Origin: Leguminivora glycinivorella
Taxonomy: Eukaryota > Arthropoda > Insecta > Lepidoptera > Tortricidae
DNA length: 64,000 nt
Assembly: GCF_023078275.1 (NCBI RefSeq)
Contig: NC_062980.1
Location: 16,200,783 to 16,264,782, forward strand
Reading direction: 5' to 3'
Shown here one piece after another: positions 49,301 through 57,638 of the stretch. How positions within the stretch are numbered: position 1 is the stretch's first letter; the number at the start of each line of letters is the position of its first letter. The position numbers and the translations under genes were made by a program. Under the pieces are notes generated by a model. That model saw nothing but the letters and a program-made list of their open reading frames with translations. It was not told the DNA's origin and ran no database searches.

Positions 49301-51422
49301 CGACTGTTCTATCGAAATGTCAATCTTTGACGCTAGACGCCGATCGAAATGCAGTCTCGCTCTGTCGTGCCAATGTGGCGCCAATGCGGAAGCCGATAAC
49401 GTACTATCGTAGCGTTTACGTACCTTTGGCTATGCACCCTGGCATCAAGTTTCATCTCGCGGTAATAGCGAATGAATGAAGGTTGTTGTCCCTCCGCGCC
49501 TAACGATTTTTATAAGGGTATAGGACAGACAAGACCGAAGGATTGGATCCTGGTTCGATTTTAGAAGACCTTGATAATTTTGGTGTCCCTGAGAGTGCAC
49601 GAGTGGTGTGGTATGTAAGTTTTTACAAAGTGGTAAAATAGAAAATCATCATGGTCAGCCAAAAGCCATAGACAAACTACCTTTTGATGTTAACGCTATG
49701 TAATGCAAAAAATAGGCTTTCGGATATTTGCTAGGTAGTCGTTATACGTTTGCAAAATGTTGGCGGATTCTTACTAATAAGGTAGAAAAATCCGTTCTCA
49801 GAAAATGTCACTATCAATTTTAATAAATGTAAGAAAAGGCCGTCAACAGCTTTTGAGCATTAGCGTGTCGAGTGCTAGTACTTTTACTTTATTTGACTTC
49901 TACATGATACATTTCGATAGCGGCATTTAAAACTAAGCGGAAATATTTACCTTATGCTTCCTCCTACCCTTATCCCACGTTATGTGGGCACAATCCATCC
50001 ATCGTTGTTTGGGTTTACCCCTCGCTCTCCATCCATCAACATTCATCTCCAACATTCTTTTGCCTATATGACACTCATCCCTCCTCATTACATGACCGTA
50101 CCACGCCAACCTGCCACTCCTCATCTTTTCCGTTATAGGCGCAACTTTCAAACTTCCCCTAATATACTCATTTCTGATCCATTCTTGTCACTCCACACAT
50201 CCATCTCAACATTCTCATTTCCGCTACGTGCACTCTCCTTTCATCCTCCACCTTTGTCGCCAAGCATTCAGATCCATACAATACAACAGGCCTCACAATC
50301 GTCTTATAGGAAATATTTACCTTATTGTAAAATAAAAATAATAATCCTTATTTCAGACGGACTTTCATCGCTGGCGCGCTGTATTCCTCTCCCTCGCCAG
50401 TTTCTCAGTATTGGGAAACGTACTGTATACAGTGTTAGGTCGAGGGGAGCGTGCCGAGTGGGATCAAGAACGGACCAAATTCGGGTACGACAATGGTGAG
50501 AACTAACGATGTTCATTTGTATTGATTAGGCATCTCATAAGATGACGTGCCAGTCAAACGTTTTGTGCAAGTTTGGAGACCACTGAGCGAGCTTTAATGC
50601 AAGGTATTTTAACGCCAACGAATCGGCACAGATGCCCTTAGTGAATATAAAGTGTCTTATTATACCTAAAGACTTTTTTGTATAATACGTCGGTAGCAAA
50701 CCACCAGGCAAGCAGACACAAAAGTCTATTTGTTGCATGCGCGTGTTGCGGATTAAAATAAATAAGAAAATTAGTGCCTTGTAACACTTTACGTTCTCGC
50801 GCTTTGTACACATATTTAAAGTCACATACCTACAGGTCGAACGCGATTAATTAACATTATTTTACCTTCCGCGACCACGGCCAGTGCAACCTGGCCGAAA
50901 CATTGGGAAAAAAAGGGTAAAATAATGTTAATTAATGGCGTTCGACCTGTATGTGACTTTAATTACTGCCTTGCCACTCACAGTTTCTGGATCGATATTC
51001 CGATCCTTTTACAGATTCCATTAACCTCATAGTATATATGGTGGAAAGTTTCTCTGCCTTTTGATTAGGTCTTGGTGGCGGAGATGACAGAGCGCTATAG
51101 TATATAGAAGCCGTGAATTCATGTCTCACTAAACACAGTAATTTTCAGTTTAAATTTATTCTCCGTCTTTGTATTTAATACTTTGAAATCCAGTCTTAAT
51201 ACAGCCCAATTTCAAATCTCACCTGGATTTCAGCAATATACATCACAGGTTGAATAAAGTTAGCTGAAAGCTTATTTAACATACAATGAGCGCCAAGATT
51301 TATTCTCAACCATCTAAAAGGCCTTCACGGTTGTTTATTCCTTTTCAGATGCAAATCAGTTGGAGTTGGAGGAACTCAGGCTGCCGAAGAACTCGCAAAA
51401 GGACGACCGACCCTTACAATAA
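40215..51422 (+). CDS. SLC17-like MFS transporter, gene 2 (diverged tandem paralogue); ten coding exons, first exon not found
   Basis: Second SLC17-type transporter, same strand. Exons: 40215-40354, 41004-41183, 41830-41968, 42645-42859, 43217-43366, 43731-43875, 44756-44877, 49077-49199, 50357-50495, 51349-51422; all introns GT-AG, frame open throughout, 474 visible codons. Phases match gene 1 at every junction; lengths match in exons a, b, c, e, h and i and differ by whole codons in d, f and g. Retained: GVRHLQ, an Arg in TM1, HDWDRRTQ, an NDT sequon, LPF..MW in TM8, W..VFL in TM12. Lost: the PGG and Arg of the TM2-TM3 loop (LLPAELCVSQFGSK), the TM4 His (PANR), and the Leu-Asp of NHLD (DNHRNLSQNF). 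Open frame and intact splice sites argue for a working, fast-evolving gene rather than a pseudogene. Exon a opens in mid-codon and no start exon was recognised between 36 and 40.2 kb. Confidence 0.87.
40560..40680 (+). pseudogene. LINE ORF2 C-terminus, fragment in gene 2 intron a
   Basis: Reads EWQQVTKAAKDRNQWRNMIR ALHPN, the W..A.DR..WR.xI end of an RTE-like reverse transcriptase. Confidence 0.55.
41004..41183 (+). CDS. Gene 2 exon b (TM2-TM3)
   Basis: 180 bp, phase 0 to 0, same as gene 1. Encodes IHDWDRRTQSTTFSSFLFGY. The usual QIPGG and the Arg of the loop are replaced (LLPAEL, SQFGSK), so the MFS signature loop is degenerate. Confidence 0.87.
41500..41760 (-). repeat. Dispersed repeat family H, longer copy in gene 2 intron b
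   Basis: The part at 41655-41755 is shared with 9355-9455; the rest of this repeat-like stretch abuts the polypyrimidine tract of gene 2 exon c. Confidence 0.45.
41830..41968 (+). CDS. Gene 2 exon c (TM4)
   Basis: 139 bp, phase 0 to 1, acceptor TTTTTCCAG. Encodes GGWIAVSNTQLLLGMSQACM then APANRVMLENWMPPNEKT; the family His is Arg here. Confidence 0.87.
42065..42258 (-). repeat. Dispersed repeat family A, inverted copy in gene 2 intron c
   Basis: Reverse-oriented: GTCTTTCACGGCAAAACGGA and TAAGTGGAGATAGTTGAAGG. Confidence 0.65.
42645..42859 (+). CDS. Gene 2 exon d (TM5-TM6)
   Basis: 215 bp, one codon shorter than in gene 1; donor GTGGGT at 42860. Encodes GTYLGMILSLPCAGALST, TM6, and KHQAIGDKEKEYIEE, the family's H..I...E.EYIE loop. 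Confidence 0.87.
43217..43366 (+). CDS. Gene 2 exon e (TM7)
   Basis: 150 bp, phase 0 to 0. Encodes VPWRDILRSPPFWALAAAHA and FFLFDVPYFFTVFG; PWR..L.S.PFWA matches the family, while LPTY has become VPYF. Confidence 0.88.
43731..43875 (+). CDS. Gene 2 exon f (TM8)
   Basis: 145 bp, four codons longer than in gene 1, phase 0 to 1. Encodes ASVLAMLPFLVMWLVYLTTS and a loop with TTYYRKLINGLG. Confidence 0.85.
44250..44415 (+). pseudogene. LINE ORF2 C-terminus, fragment in gene 2 intron f
   Basis: RLIDASGDLRAGTYLSHRRY, ISLTIQRGNMASVLGSMPHG, DSLDGVFFL then TAA. The IQRGNxASVLG ending is the same class as that of the LINE at 14494-15387 but a different subfamily. Confidence 0.65.
44756..44877 (+). CDS. 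Gene 2 exon g (TM9-TM10)
   Basis: 122 bp, phase 1 to 0, acceptor TTACAG. Encodes GSFGAIIGLTVLSNVNPESG and VTGFQYSGFL. Followed by the longest intron of the gene (4.2 kb, full of repeats), as in gene 1. Confidence 0.85.
46086..46203. repeat. MITE-like repeat family C, second copy
   Basis: TAATATTGTCTTCTGTCACC, GCGATAGTTACTCATGAAAT and TCTTAGTTTTATTTC as at 3022-3133. Confidence 0.5.
46225..46424 (+). mobile_element. SINE family E, 5'-truncated, with 13-bp target duplication
   Basis: Starts mid-body (TCTTTTCAGTGAAGGAAAAC) and ends in the GAT-repeat tail. ATGTTTTCTAGGT occurs at 46212-46224 and 46425-46437, a perfect 13-bp duplication, showing that the 5' end was lost at insertion. Confidence 0.85.
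46513..47112 (+). repeat. Dispersed repeat family G, ~600-bp copy
   Basis: Starts TTTAGGGTTTCGTAGTCAAC, passes TCCGTCCGTCCGTCCGCGGA, TATTAGGGTACCCCCCCTAC and AATCGCTCCTAAAGGAAAAA, ends GACACGCTCTCGGCCGG. Near its end CACGCTCAGTG is mirrored (CACTGAGCGTG). Coordinates for the partial copies at 8295 and 31236 follow this layout. Confidence 0.65.
47262..48030. repeat. Minisatellite, ~120-123-bp unit, about 6.4 copies
   Basis: Unit starts ACCATCTCTTGTCAAAGATC and includes CAAACGAGCCCAAACACGAA, GGTTTCAAGACCTGGTTGAT, CTTCATCATCAGATCCTGGG. Spacings between equivalent points are about 120, 122, 120, 123, 123 and 120. The + strand frame is open over 47457-47906 with a ~41-residue repeat, but no gene context supports translation. 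Confidence 0.9.
48091..48194. mobile_element. LINE-tail hairpin, 32-bp perfect arms, 15-bp target duplication
   Basis: Arms 48091-48122 and 48139-48170 are perfect inverted repeats (TATTTAAAAATATTTTAAGC GGGTTACTCACG) around a 16-base loop. The direct repeat TAGTCAAGTTAATTA at 48078-48092 and 48195-48209 brackets the insert. Same sequence as the LINE tail at 16518-16600. Confidence 0.85.
49077..49199 (+). CDS. Gene 2 exon h (TM11)
   Basis: 123 bp, phase 0 to 0, acceptor TTGTTAG, donor GTAAGT. Encodes DNHRNLSQNFSGTLVILT and VPLITGSILSPDP. The exon begins only about 30 bp after the end of the TIR element at 45505-49047. Confidence 0.85.
49313..49435. repeat. Degenerate MITE family L remnant in gene 2 intron h
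   Basis: GACGCTAGACGCCGATCGAAATGCAGTCT ... GTAGCGTTTACGTACCTTTGGCTATGCACC preserves the internal layout of the 34.9-kb copy with eroded ends. Confidence 0.35.
49933..50320 (-). pseudogene. RTE-type LINE ORF2 C-terminal part in gene 2 intron h
   Basis: Minus strand: YKTIVRPVVLYGSECLATKV, RRVHVAEMRMLRWMCGVTRM, then a frameshift/stop near 50170, then SLKVAPITEKMRSGRLAWYG, HVMRRDECHIGKRMLEMNVD. Classic thumb/C-terminal motifs (LYGSE, MLRWMCG, WYGHVMRR) of RTE-like LINEs. Confidence 0.85.
50357..50495 (+). CDS. Gene 2 exon i (TM12)
   Basis: 139 bp, phase 0 to 1. Encodes TDFHRWRAVFLSLASFSVLG and a charged tail RGERAEWDQERTK, parallel to exon i of gene 1. Confidence 0.87.
50670..50715 (-). mobile_element. 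Short LINE 3'-end remnant (family M)
   Basis: TTTGTATAATACGTCGGTAGCAAACCACC only; in gene 2 intron i. Confidence 0.4.
50817..50965. mobile_element. LINE-tail hairpin, ~45-bp arms, in gene 2 intron i
   Basis: AAAGTCACATACctaCAGGTCGAACGC and GATTAATTAACATTATTTTA on the left are mirrored at 50915-50965 (GTAAAATAATGTTAATTAAT, GGCGTTCGACCTGTATGTGA). Loop contains CCGCGACCACGGCCAGTGCA. Confidence 0.75.
51349..51422 (+). CDS. Gene 2 exon j (C-terminal tail and stop)
   Basis: Acceptor CTTTTCAG. Encodes an acidic then basic tail (LELEELRLPKNSQKDDR) and TAA at 51420-51422. The stop is embedded in AATAAA (51418-51423), which may or may not act as a polyadenylation signal. Confidence 0.8.
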
Positions 51423-51644
51423 ACGAATATCATTTTTTTAGTCTTATTTTTCTACCTTGAACTTGAAAGGTTAAAATATTTTTTGACGACAGATAAATGT
51501 GGAAGATTATTACAGTGCAAATTAAAAGTAGTAGAAATTATCTGAATATTCGGTAAATAATCGGTACCGTTCAATTTATTTTGCCGAATTTTCAAAATAG
51601 AGTGAAAAGAGTGTACCTGTACCTATTACAAGTTTATAATGGGT

Positions 51645-51757
51645 CGGCGACACGCATGTGACACACCTTGTGTCGGAGGCATCCACCATAGGTTATGGTG
51701 ACCGGTTTCCATCAGGTGGACAGTATGCCTGTTTGTCACCGATGTGGTATTAAAAAC
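51645..51757 (+). mobile_element. LINE 3' UTR end (family M), plus orientation
   Basis: GTTATGGTGACCGGTTTCCA, CAGGTGGACAGTATGCCTG, TTGTCACCGATGTGGTATTA; ~220 bp downstream of the gene 2 stop. Confidence 0.55.
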
Positions 51758-52246
51758 AAATCGCTATGTTTTACTGAATGCTAAGCAATTCCCGAAAAGT
51801 GTGTACATTTGGATCACGTCTTTGATTTTGTACAAATGAACAAACTTTTCGGGAATTGCTGGCTACCGAATATCTGTAATGTAATACGTAACTAAAAAGC
51901 TAAAATTAAAGCAAAAAACAATATTGAACATTTTAAAAGCATTCTTAGAAAGTAAAATTTAAGAGAAGTCAACAACCGCAAGGTCAAAAAACATTTTATA
52001 TTTATCGTGGGTTCGATTTGATTTACTCTATAAAAAACAATATTGACTACTTCTGCGCATAGCAAAGCATATAAGAGTACCATATTTCAAGAACCTGAGG
52101 TTCTGACAAAACATATTTCAAGAAGGCAAAGACTGGCCTAATAATCACAGGTTCTGACAAAATCTACAATCAACTTGCGGTATGACTACGGTTAGCCGTC
52201 TAAGATAACAGACATAGTTCGGATAGTTTTCGATGCATTCGTTAAT

Positions 52247-52565
52247 CCATAGATTAAATATAAGATCATAACATCCCATCCATTAAAATACGACCGCCTA
52301 AGAACGCGCATACACTACACCACACACAGATGGCGCCACAAAAAAATGTCTTGTAGTTTTCGATTATACTTGTAGATGGCGTTAAGTGTCACTTTTGACT
52401 TAGATTTATGGCTCGAAAGTGACACTTAACGCCAATCTACAAATAATCGATGGCCACAAGTCATTTTTTGTGGCGCCATCTATGTGTAGTGTAGTGTATG
52501 CGCGTTCTTAGGCGGTAGCATTTTAATGTATGGGATGGTATGATCTTCTTATATTTAATCTATGG
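52247..52565. mobile_element. 319-bp long-hairpin MITE with TTAAT duplication
   Basis: Nearly the whole element is two ~150-bp inverted arms: CCATAGATTAAATATAAG, CGCCTAAGAACGCGCATACA, AGATGGCGCCACAAAAAA, GGCGTTAAGTGTCACTTT and their inverses. TTAAT flanks at 52242-52246 and 52566-52570. Non-coding. Confidence 0.85.
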
Positions 52566-53225
52566 TTAATCGCATTTTGATGGCAAGTATAGACATTATT
52601 TAAATCGCTCCTTTGTTCCAATCTGCTTTCGTAAGCATTTTCATAGTGGTGGGTGTAAATTTTATCTTATCTCGTAAGTGTTGAAAATTTAGAAGCGCTC
52701 TTTAATTCATAGATATAATATATATTATGTATTATGATAGTTTATGTAAATGGCGCTATTTTTATCGAACATTGGAGCTGTCAAAAAGTCAGATTTTTTA
52801 AATAAAACTTTGCACATCTCTTACATTAAATAAAATGTTTTTACGGCAAAATCAGGGCTTGAAAATTGCACTTAACTTGATATTTACTTAGACCTAAATA
52901 AACGTTGCTTCAAGAATAACTTGTGAATCCATGTATACACAAACTTGAACCCTAAGAAAGTTTAGGGTATCCTAAAAATACAAAACCTTTTAAATGCTGC
53001 GTAAAATGTTCTAAAGCTGTTAAGATTTTTAAGTATTCTGTTTTCGTTCGGGTTAGAAAAAAGGTACCTATTTGAGTAAGTATAATTCATTTGTAATCAT
53101 GTTAGAACCGTCTTGGGTAAGGTGTTAGGTACCAACCAGGGTTTTCGACACATTGTTTTCTGTGATGGAGAATCGTTGTTCACGGTCGTGATACTTAATT
53201 TCTATTCTGTGCACGACTAGAACTT

Positions 53226-53375
53226 TTTTTATATTTGTATACTACGTCTGTGGCAAACAAGCATACGGTCCGCCTGATGGAAAGCGGTCACCGTCACTTA
53301 TGGACACCTGTAACTCAAGGAGAGTCACATGCGCGTTGCCAACCCATTAGAAACTAGTACACTCTTTTTTGCTGT
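53226..53375 (-). mobile_element. LINE 3' UTR end (family M)
   Basis: Plus strand TACGTCTGTGGCAAACAAGC, GGTCCGCCTGATGGAAAGCG, ATGCGCGTTGCCAACCCATT; same as at 29160 and 40090. Confidence 0.65.
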
Positions 53376-53615
53376 GTACTTAACAATGGCCGCCACCAGC
53401 ATGCATGTAGGTATTATAATTATGTCCATAGCCACTTCTTCACCCACGTGGCCAATAGAACGAGAACTGACGGACGTTCCTCCCCTGTCTTAAATCACGT
53501 TGGAAAAAAATAGTATTTTAGATGAAACAGTAATAATATTATGTGTTCAATAGATACATTACCTTCTTATCTGTTATCTTGTACGTATGACGAGCATTAA
53601 GCAACAAAAAAAGGT

Positions 53616-54065
53616 AAGGTACAGCGGGCCAAAACTCAACTGGGGGGCAAAAGTAACTGGTCCATTTTTTCCATGTTTTACAATGTTTGCATTATTAAAT
53701 AGATTGTCCACCAGTTATATTATGTTAGACGTGTTCATTCAGTGGATACATATGTAGTCAACATCATAGTGTAATAATGAAGAAAATTTGTAATTATGAA
53801 TTTATTTAGTTCGTCGAATTACATACAGAGTGGGGCCTGTAACAAAGGCGAAAAATTGAACTGTATGCTATTCTCCTTATACTGATCAACATTAGTTCAG
53901 TGACTTTTAAAAATTATGAAGTCTTTAAATTTTTAATTTTTTATACAAAATAAATATATTTATTGTTAAATAAAATAAACATTTTACAGTAATAATAAAA
54001 AAATAAATGTAAAAAAATGGATTAGTTACAATGGCCCCCCAATCGAAATTGTCCCGCTGTACCTT
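53616..54065. mobile_element. TIR element family P (AAGGTACAGCGGG)
   Basis: 450 bp; AAGGTACAGCGGG at the left, CCCGCTGTACCTT at the right, inner blocks also mirrored (GTAACTxxTCCATTTTTT). AT-rich centre without ORFs. Second copy at 61086-61303. Confidence 0.8.
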
Positions 54066-54654
54066 AAATAAATTATCAACTTACAAGTTATTTAATACCA
54101 TGTTAATACCTTGTAAATTGATAATTTACTTACCTTTTTACTCCTGGCGATCTAAGATCGATTATAATGTCTAGTAGCACTTAAAAGTTGTTCGAAGCGG
54201 TCAGGTACCAACTTTAGAGCTTATGCAGTGAGTTTGGTGTGTTTCCAGCAGAAAAGGCACTAATAATCTTTGTGTAGCTTTAGCAACTTCAACAGTAGCT
54301 GATAAAAAAGGTGCCAAAAATATTTGCTATCTTATATCAGGTTATTTTTACCCACGAGGATACAGAGAAGGTTAGTTATATGAGTTTAGGGTGAGGGATT
54401 ATGTGTTTGTTTGAATAGAGAAGAGGAATTCAGTTGGAAACCAACACATTGTGAGTATTCTATTTCAATCATAGAATTCGAATGTGGATATTGGTTCAAT
54501 TTTGTTAGTGGTGACGTTGGCTAGCAGCCTAGCGCTGCAATATAACTTTTCGTTTTCATTCAACCTTTTAAATATAGTTGATAAGAGTGACATTGAAACT
54601 TGAACAGTTTCATATAATATACTTTGACTACTTATTTTGGGATGGGATGGAATA

Positions 54655-54790
54655 TATACACCCTGTTTTTATTGAATTCCGTTAACTTTAGGGATGGTTC
54701 TTTAGACCAAATACAATTAATTTCTCTAAGAAACTAGCGCCTTAACTCGTTTATCGAGTTATTAAAAAATAAAATTAATTACTGAACGCG
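54655..54790 (+). repeat. Dispersed repeat family O, plus copy
   Basis: ATACACCCTGTTTTTATTGA, CCGTTAACTTTAGGGATGGT, CCAAATACAATTAATTTCTC, GTTTATCGAGTTATTA. Abuts the LINE fragment at 54792. Confidence 0.55.
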
Positions 54791-54791
54791 T

Positions 54792-55300
54792 GTGAGCCTT
54801 TTCGTGAGGATATGTGAGCTCTACGCGGAGAGACATGGGCTCAGGTATAACACCACTAAAAGTGAGTTACTAGTCTTCAGGGCAGGCAACATGAAACTAG
54901 AGGAAGTACCTCCTGTAGAGTTGAATGGCACCATCCTGGGCAGGGTACAGCGGTTTAAATACCTGGGCCACTGGCTCACCGAGAACCTCAGTGATGTCAT
55001 ACATGTGGAACGGGAAGGGCGTTGGCTGTTCGATGCAACATGCTGGTGCGCAGGTTTGCAAAGTGTAGTAATGAAGTCAAGATCACATTATTTAAATCTT
55101 ATTGTCAATCTTTCTATAATTGCAGCCTGTGGGCCAGCTTTACGCAACGAGCATACAACGCCCTGCGTGTTCAATATAATAATGCGTTTAGGATACTGAT
55201 GGGCCTCCCTCGGTACTGCAGCGCTTCTGTGATGTTCGCGGATGCCCATACGGACGACTTTTACGCCATCATGCGTAAAAGAGCGGCTTCTCAGTAGTAT
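54792..55300 (+). pseudogene. LINE reverse-transcriptase fragment with frameshift
   Basis: First frame: LCELYAERHGLRYNTTKSEL-like YAERHGLRYNTTKSELLVF, VELNGTILGRVQRFKYLGHW, LTENLSDVIHVERE; frame changes near 55015 and continues RCNMLVRRFAKCSNEVKITL, FKSYCQSFYNCSLWASFTQR, NNAFRILMGLPRYCSASVMF. The KYLGH/W and LFKSYC...LW motifs are the RT thumb region of Jockey/CR1-type LINEs. Dead copy. Confidence 0.85.
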
Positions 55301-55587
55301 CGATTACAGGGTGGTACCAACGGTCTCCTGAACGCATTAGACGATGGAACCACAATATAATGTGCCTCGGGGACAACGCCGTCCCTGAAACGTTGGAGGT
55401 CAGTTTAATATGTAGTCACGCGCGATTATGTCACAGTATAAAGCAGTAATAACTCTTCTTACAAACTTCACGCCGCGCGGTGTGTCGAAAAACTACCCTC
55501 GCAAGCAGCGAAAACATGCGAAACTGGTAAATATTGGGCTGGACAGTCGGGGCCGCGTTTGCGCGCTGTGTTGATGTGTGTGTGAAA

Positions 55588-55743
55588 ATGACGTCAGTGC
55601 CGAGGACATTTCGTTACTGTAGTGTTTATGGATGTATGGAGAACAGTTCTAAAAATCCGGAAATAACATTCTTCACAATAAAACCGCCTTCAAAAATAAG
55701 CGCGTTACAAACCACGGAGAAACTAAAAAGCAAAAAAAAATAA
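55588..55743 (+). pseudogene. THAP-domain N-terminal fragment
   Basis: ATG 55588 starts MTSVPRTFRYCSVYGCMENS SKNPEITFFTI, matching the start of THAP C2CH zinc fingers (CxxxxC followed by SSKNPxITFFxFP-type residues). The frame then runs into the left arm of an inverted repeat and stops; the second Cys-His pair is absent. THAP domains occur in P-element-type transposases and host factors, so this is probably a transposon-derived remnant or an isolated first exon. Confidence 0.6.
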
Positions 55744-56020
55744 ACTTTGAATTCAGATTTCTTATCGGATTGCAATAATCTAAACATCCAAATTATAAAC
55801 AAATCAATTATTTTTGGAGTCGGGGCCAGCCTGCGTATGGTTGGGTGAGGCAAACAGGAAATAGCAAGGCGACGAAGAGGTCTGGTACCGATTACAAAAA
55901 GAATTGATTTTTTTATAATTAGGATGTTTAGATTATTGCAATCCGATAAGAAATCTGAATTCAAAGTTTATTATTTTTTGCTTTTTAGTTTCTCCGTGTT
56001 TTGTAACGCGCTTATTTTTT
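55692..56020. mobile_element. Fold-back element with ~125-bp arms beside the THAP fragment
   Basis: AATAAGCGCGTTACAAA, ACGGAGAAACTAAAAAGCAA, AACTTTGAATTCAGATTTCT, TATCGGATTGCAATAATCTA on the left are mirrored at 55896-56020 with only a few differences. Spacer ~78 bp (GC-richer). Confidence 0.85.
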
Positions 56021-56234
56021 TTGTGTATTCAATATTGACTGATGTGGTATTGTTATACTAATACTTACAGTTAATAGTACCTACTAGATAACAACAACTT
56101 ACTTTGTACGACGTTGATTAACTTTATAGTAATTTTGTTCAACCCTGCGTGACCTTGCGCAGTATAGACCGCCCGCATCGACCTGCCGTAGATTAACTAC
56201 TGAGTCTTCCTTATGCTGTGATTATGTCCCGATT

Positions 56235-56500
56235 TTTAACCCCCGACGCAAAAACGATGGGGTGTTATAAGTTTGACGTGTCTGTCTGTCTGTCTGTCTT
56301 TCTGTTTATCTGTCTGTCTGTGTGTGTGTGTCTGCCTGTGGCATCGTAGCTCCCGAACGGATGAACCGATTTAAATTTAGTTTTTTTTGTCTGAAAGCTG
56401 AGTTAGTCGGGAGTATTCTTAGCCATGTTTCATGAAAATCGGTCTACTATGTCGCGGTCGGGGTTATTTTCAAAATTTTAATTTTGTTGTTAGGTTATTT
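56235..56500 (+). repeat. Dispersed repeat with (GTCT)n and GGGTGTTATAAGTTTGACGT
   Basis: CCCCCGACGCAAAAACGATG, a GTCT microsatellite, GCTCCCGAACGGATGAACCG, ATGAAAATCGGTCTACTATG. A very common arthropod repeat layout; no second copy in this window. Confidence 0.5.
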
Positions 56501-56519
56501 GTATTCAATGATGAACCTG

Positions 56520-57250
56520 TGTTTTGATCATTATAAACAATTTGCCGTTGTGCTACTATCTCGTAACTTCATTTACGTAGGCACGTTGTAACAGAACAAG
56601 CGTCTATAACGAGGAAATGGACTCGTTATTACATATAAAACTTACGGCGAATCAACTTTTCCTTGACCAACTTTTTGGTACATATTTCCTTCGGGATTTC
56701 ATTGAATATTTTAACAAATAATATCTTTGATGGTTAATCACATGTTTAGTTACGTCATCACTGATAAAATTCACTATTATTTAATGTAAAACAGGTTGGA
56801 AAAAACGTATTTATCAACAAATTACGTTCACATGAACGAAATACTGACACTGACAGTTGTCAACTGCATAGCGTTCCGATATTATGTCTTGGTTCCAATT
56901 ACAAGTCAAAGAGGTAATAATCACTGATATTGATTATTATACTTCCTGAATATATCATTCAATGTAACAATTAGGAACAAATGTGATCTTTCATTGCGAA
57001 GTTACTTACTAAATTGATTTAAACAATCATTCACAAAATAATATTTTCATAAAAATATTTACGAAACACTCCACTATTGGACTACATAGGTATCAATAGC
57101 AATAGCTCTGTCTCTCTCTAAAACACGTGCAGTCATGCAGGTGTTACTATTGAGAAGCAAAAACGTACGCGCTGATCTGTCTTGGACAATAATGCCTAAG
57201 GTATACGGCTTAGTAAACAAAAAGTTATGATCTTTTTCTTATGTGCGCAA
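56520..57250. other. AT-rich sequence, nothing recognised
   Basis: No ORF or repeat assigned upstream of the tandem array at 57254. Confidence 0.4.
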
Positions 57251-57253
57251 GTT

Positions 57254-57541
57254 AATGGCTTTCTGTCTGCATTGTGTCTGCGGTATGTCTGCAGTCCGCG
57301 TTATTTTATTTTTATTTATTTATTATCGACATGTTATTTAGGCTCACAGGTTATGTCTGTAAAACGTCTGTATTGTGTCTGCAAAACGTCTGCAGTCCGC
57401 GTTATGTCTGCAAAACGTCTGTATTGTGTCTGCAAAACGTCTGCAGTCCGCGCTATGTCTGTAAAACGTCTGCATTATGTCTGCAAAACGTCTGCAGTCT
57501 GCGGTATGTCTGCAAAACGTCTGCAGTCCGTATTATGTCTG
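57254..57541. repeat. Tandem array, 51-bp unit, directly upstream of a core promoter
   Basis: Unit of a 22-bp and a 29-bp half, both built on TGTCTG(C/T)AAAACGTCTG with the longer half ending CAGTCCGCGTT. Three full units from 57353, a 29-bp partial, and a degenerate unit at 57254-57302. Confidence 0.85.
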
Positions 57542-57551
57542 GATGAAAGGC

Positions 57552-57638
57552 TATAAAAGGGTCGGAGCGAGCCGACGCGCGTCATTCTTAAAATATCTAT
57601 AAGACTAACAGTGTCTCTGGCTTTCGTGTGTTATACTG
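57552..57638 (+). promoter_or_regulatory. TATA + initiator core promoter and candidate non-coding first exon
   Basis: TATAAAAG at 57552-57559; initiator TCATTC at 57582-57587 puts the start at A57584, 32 bp after the first T of the TATA box. A GC-rich spacer lies between. The sequence runs to a strong donor CTG|GTGAGTGAA at 57638/57639, so 57584-57638 may be a 55-nt untranslated first exon. Could instead be the U3/R part of a solo LTR or another element's promoter; no downstream coding sequence was recognised. Confidence 0.5.

Noticed and set aside
57227..57556. ORFs of 90-109 codons over the 51-bp array
   Set aside because: The frames are open only because the unit is a multiple of three without stops; Cys/Lys/Thr-rich repeats with no gene signals.
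57584..57620. Downstream promoter element (DPE) after the initiator
   Set aside because: The +27 to +33 bases do not fit the consensus; TATA and initiator alone were kept.
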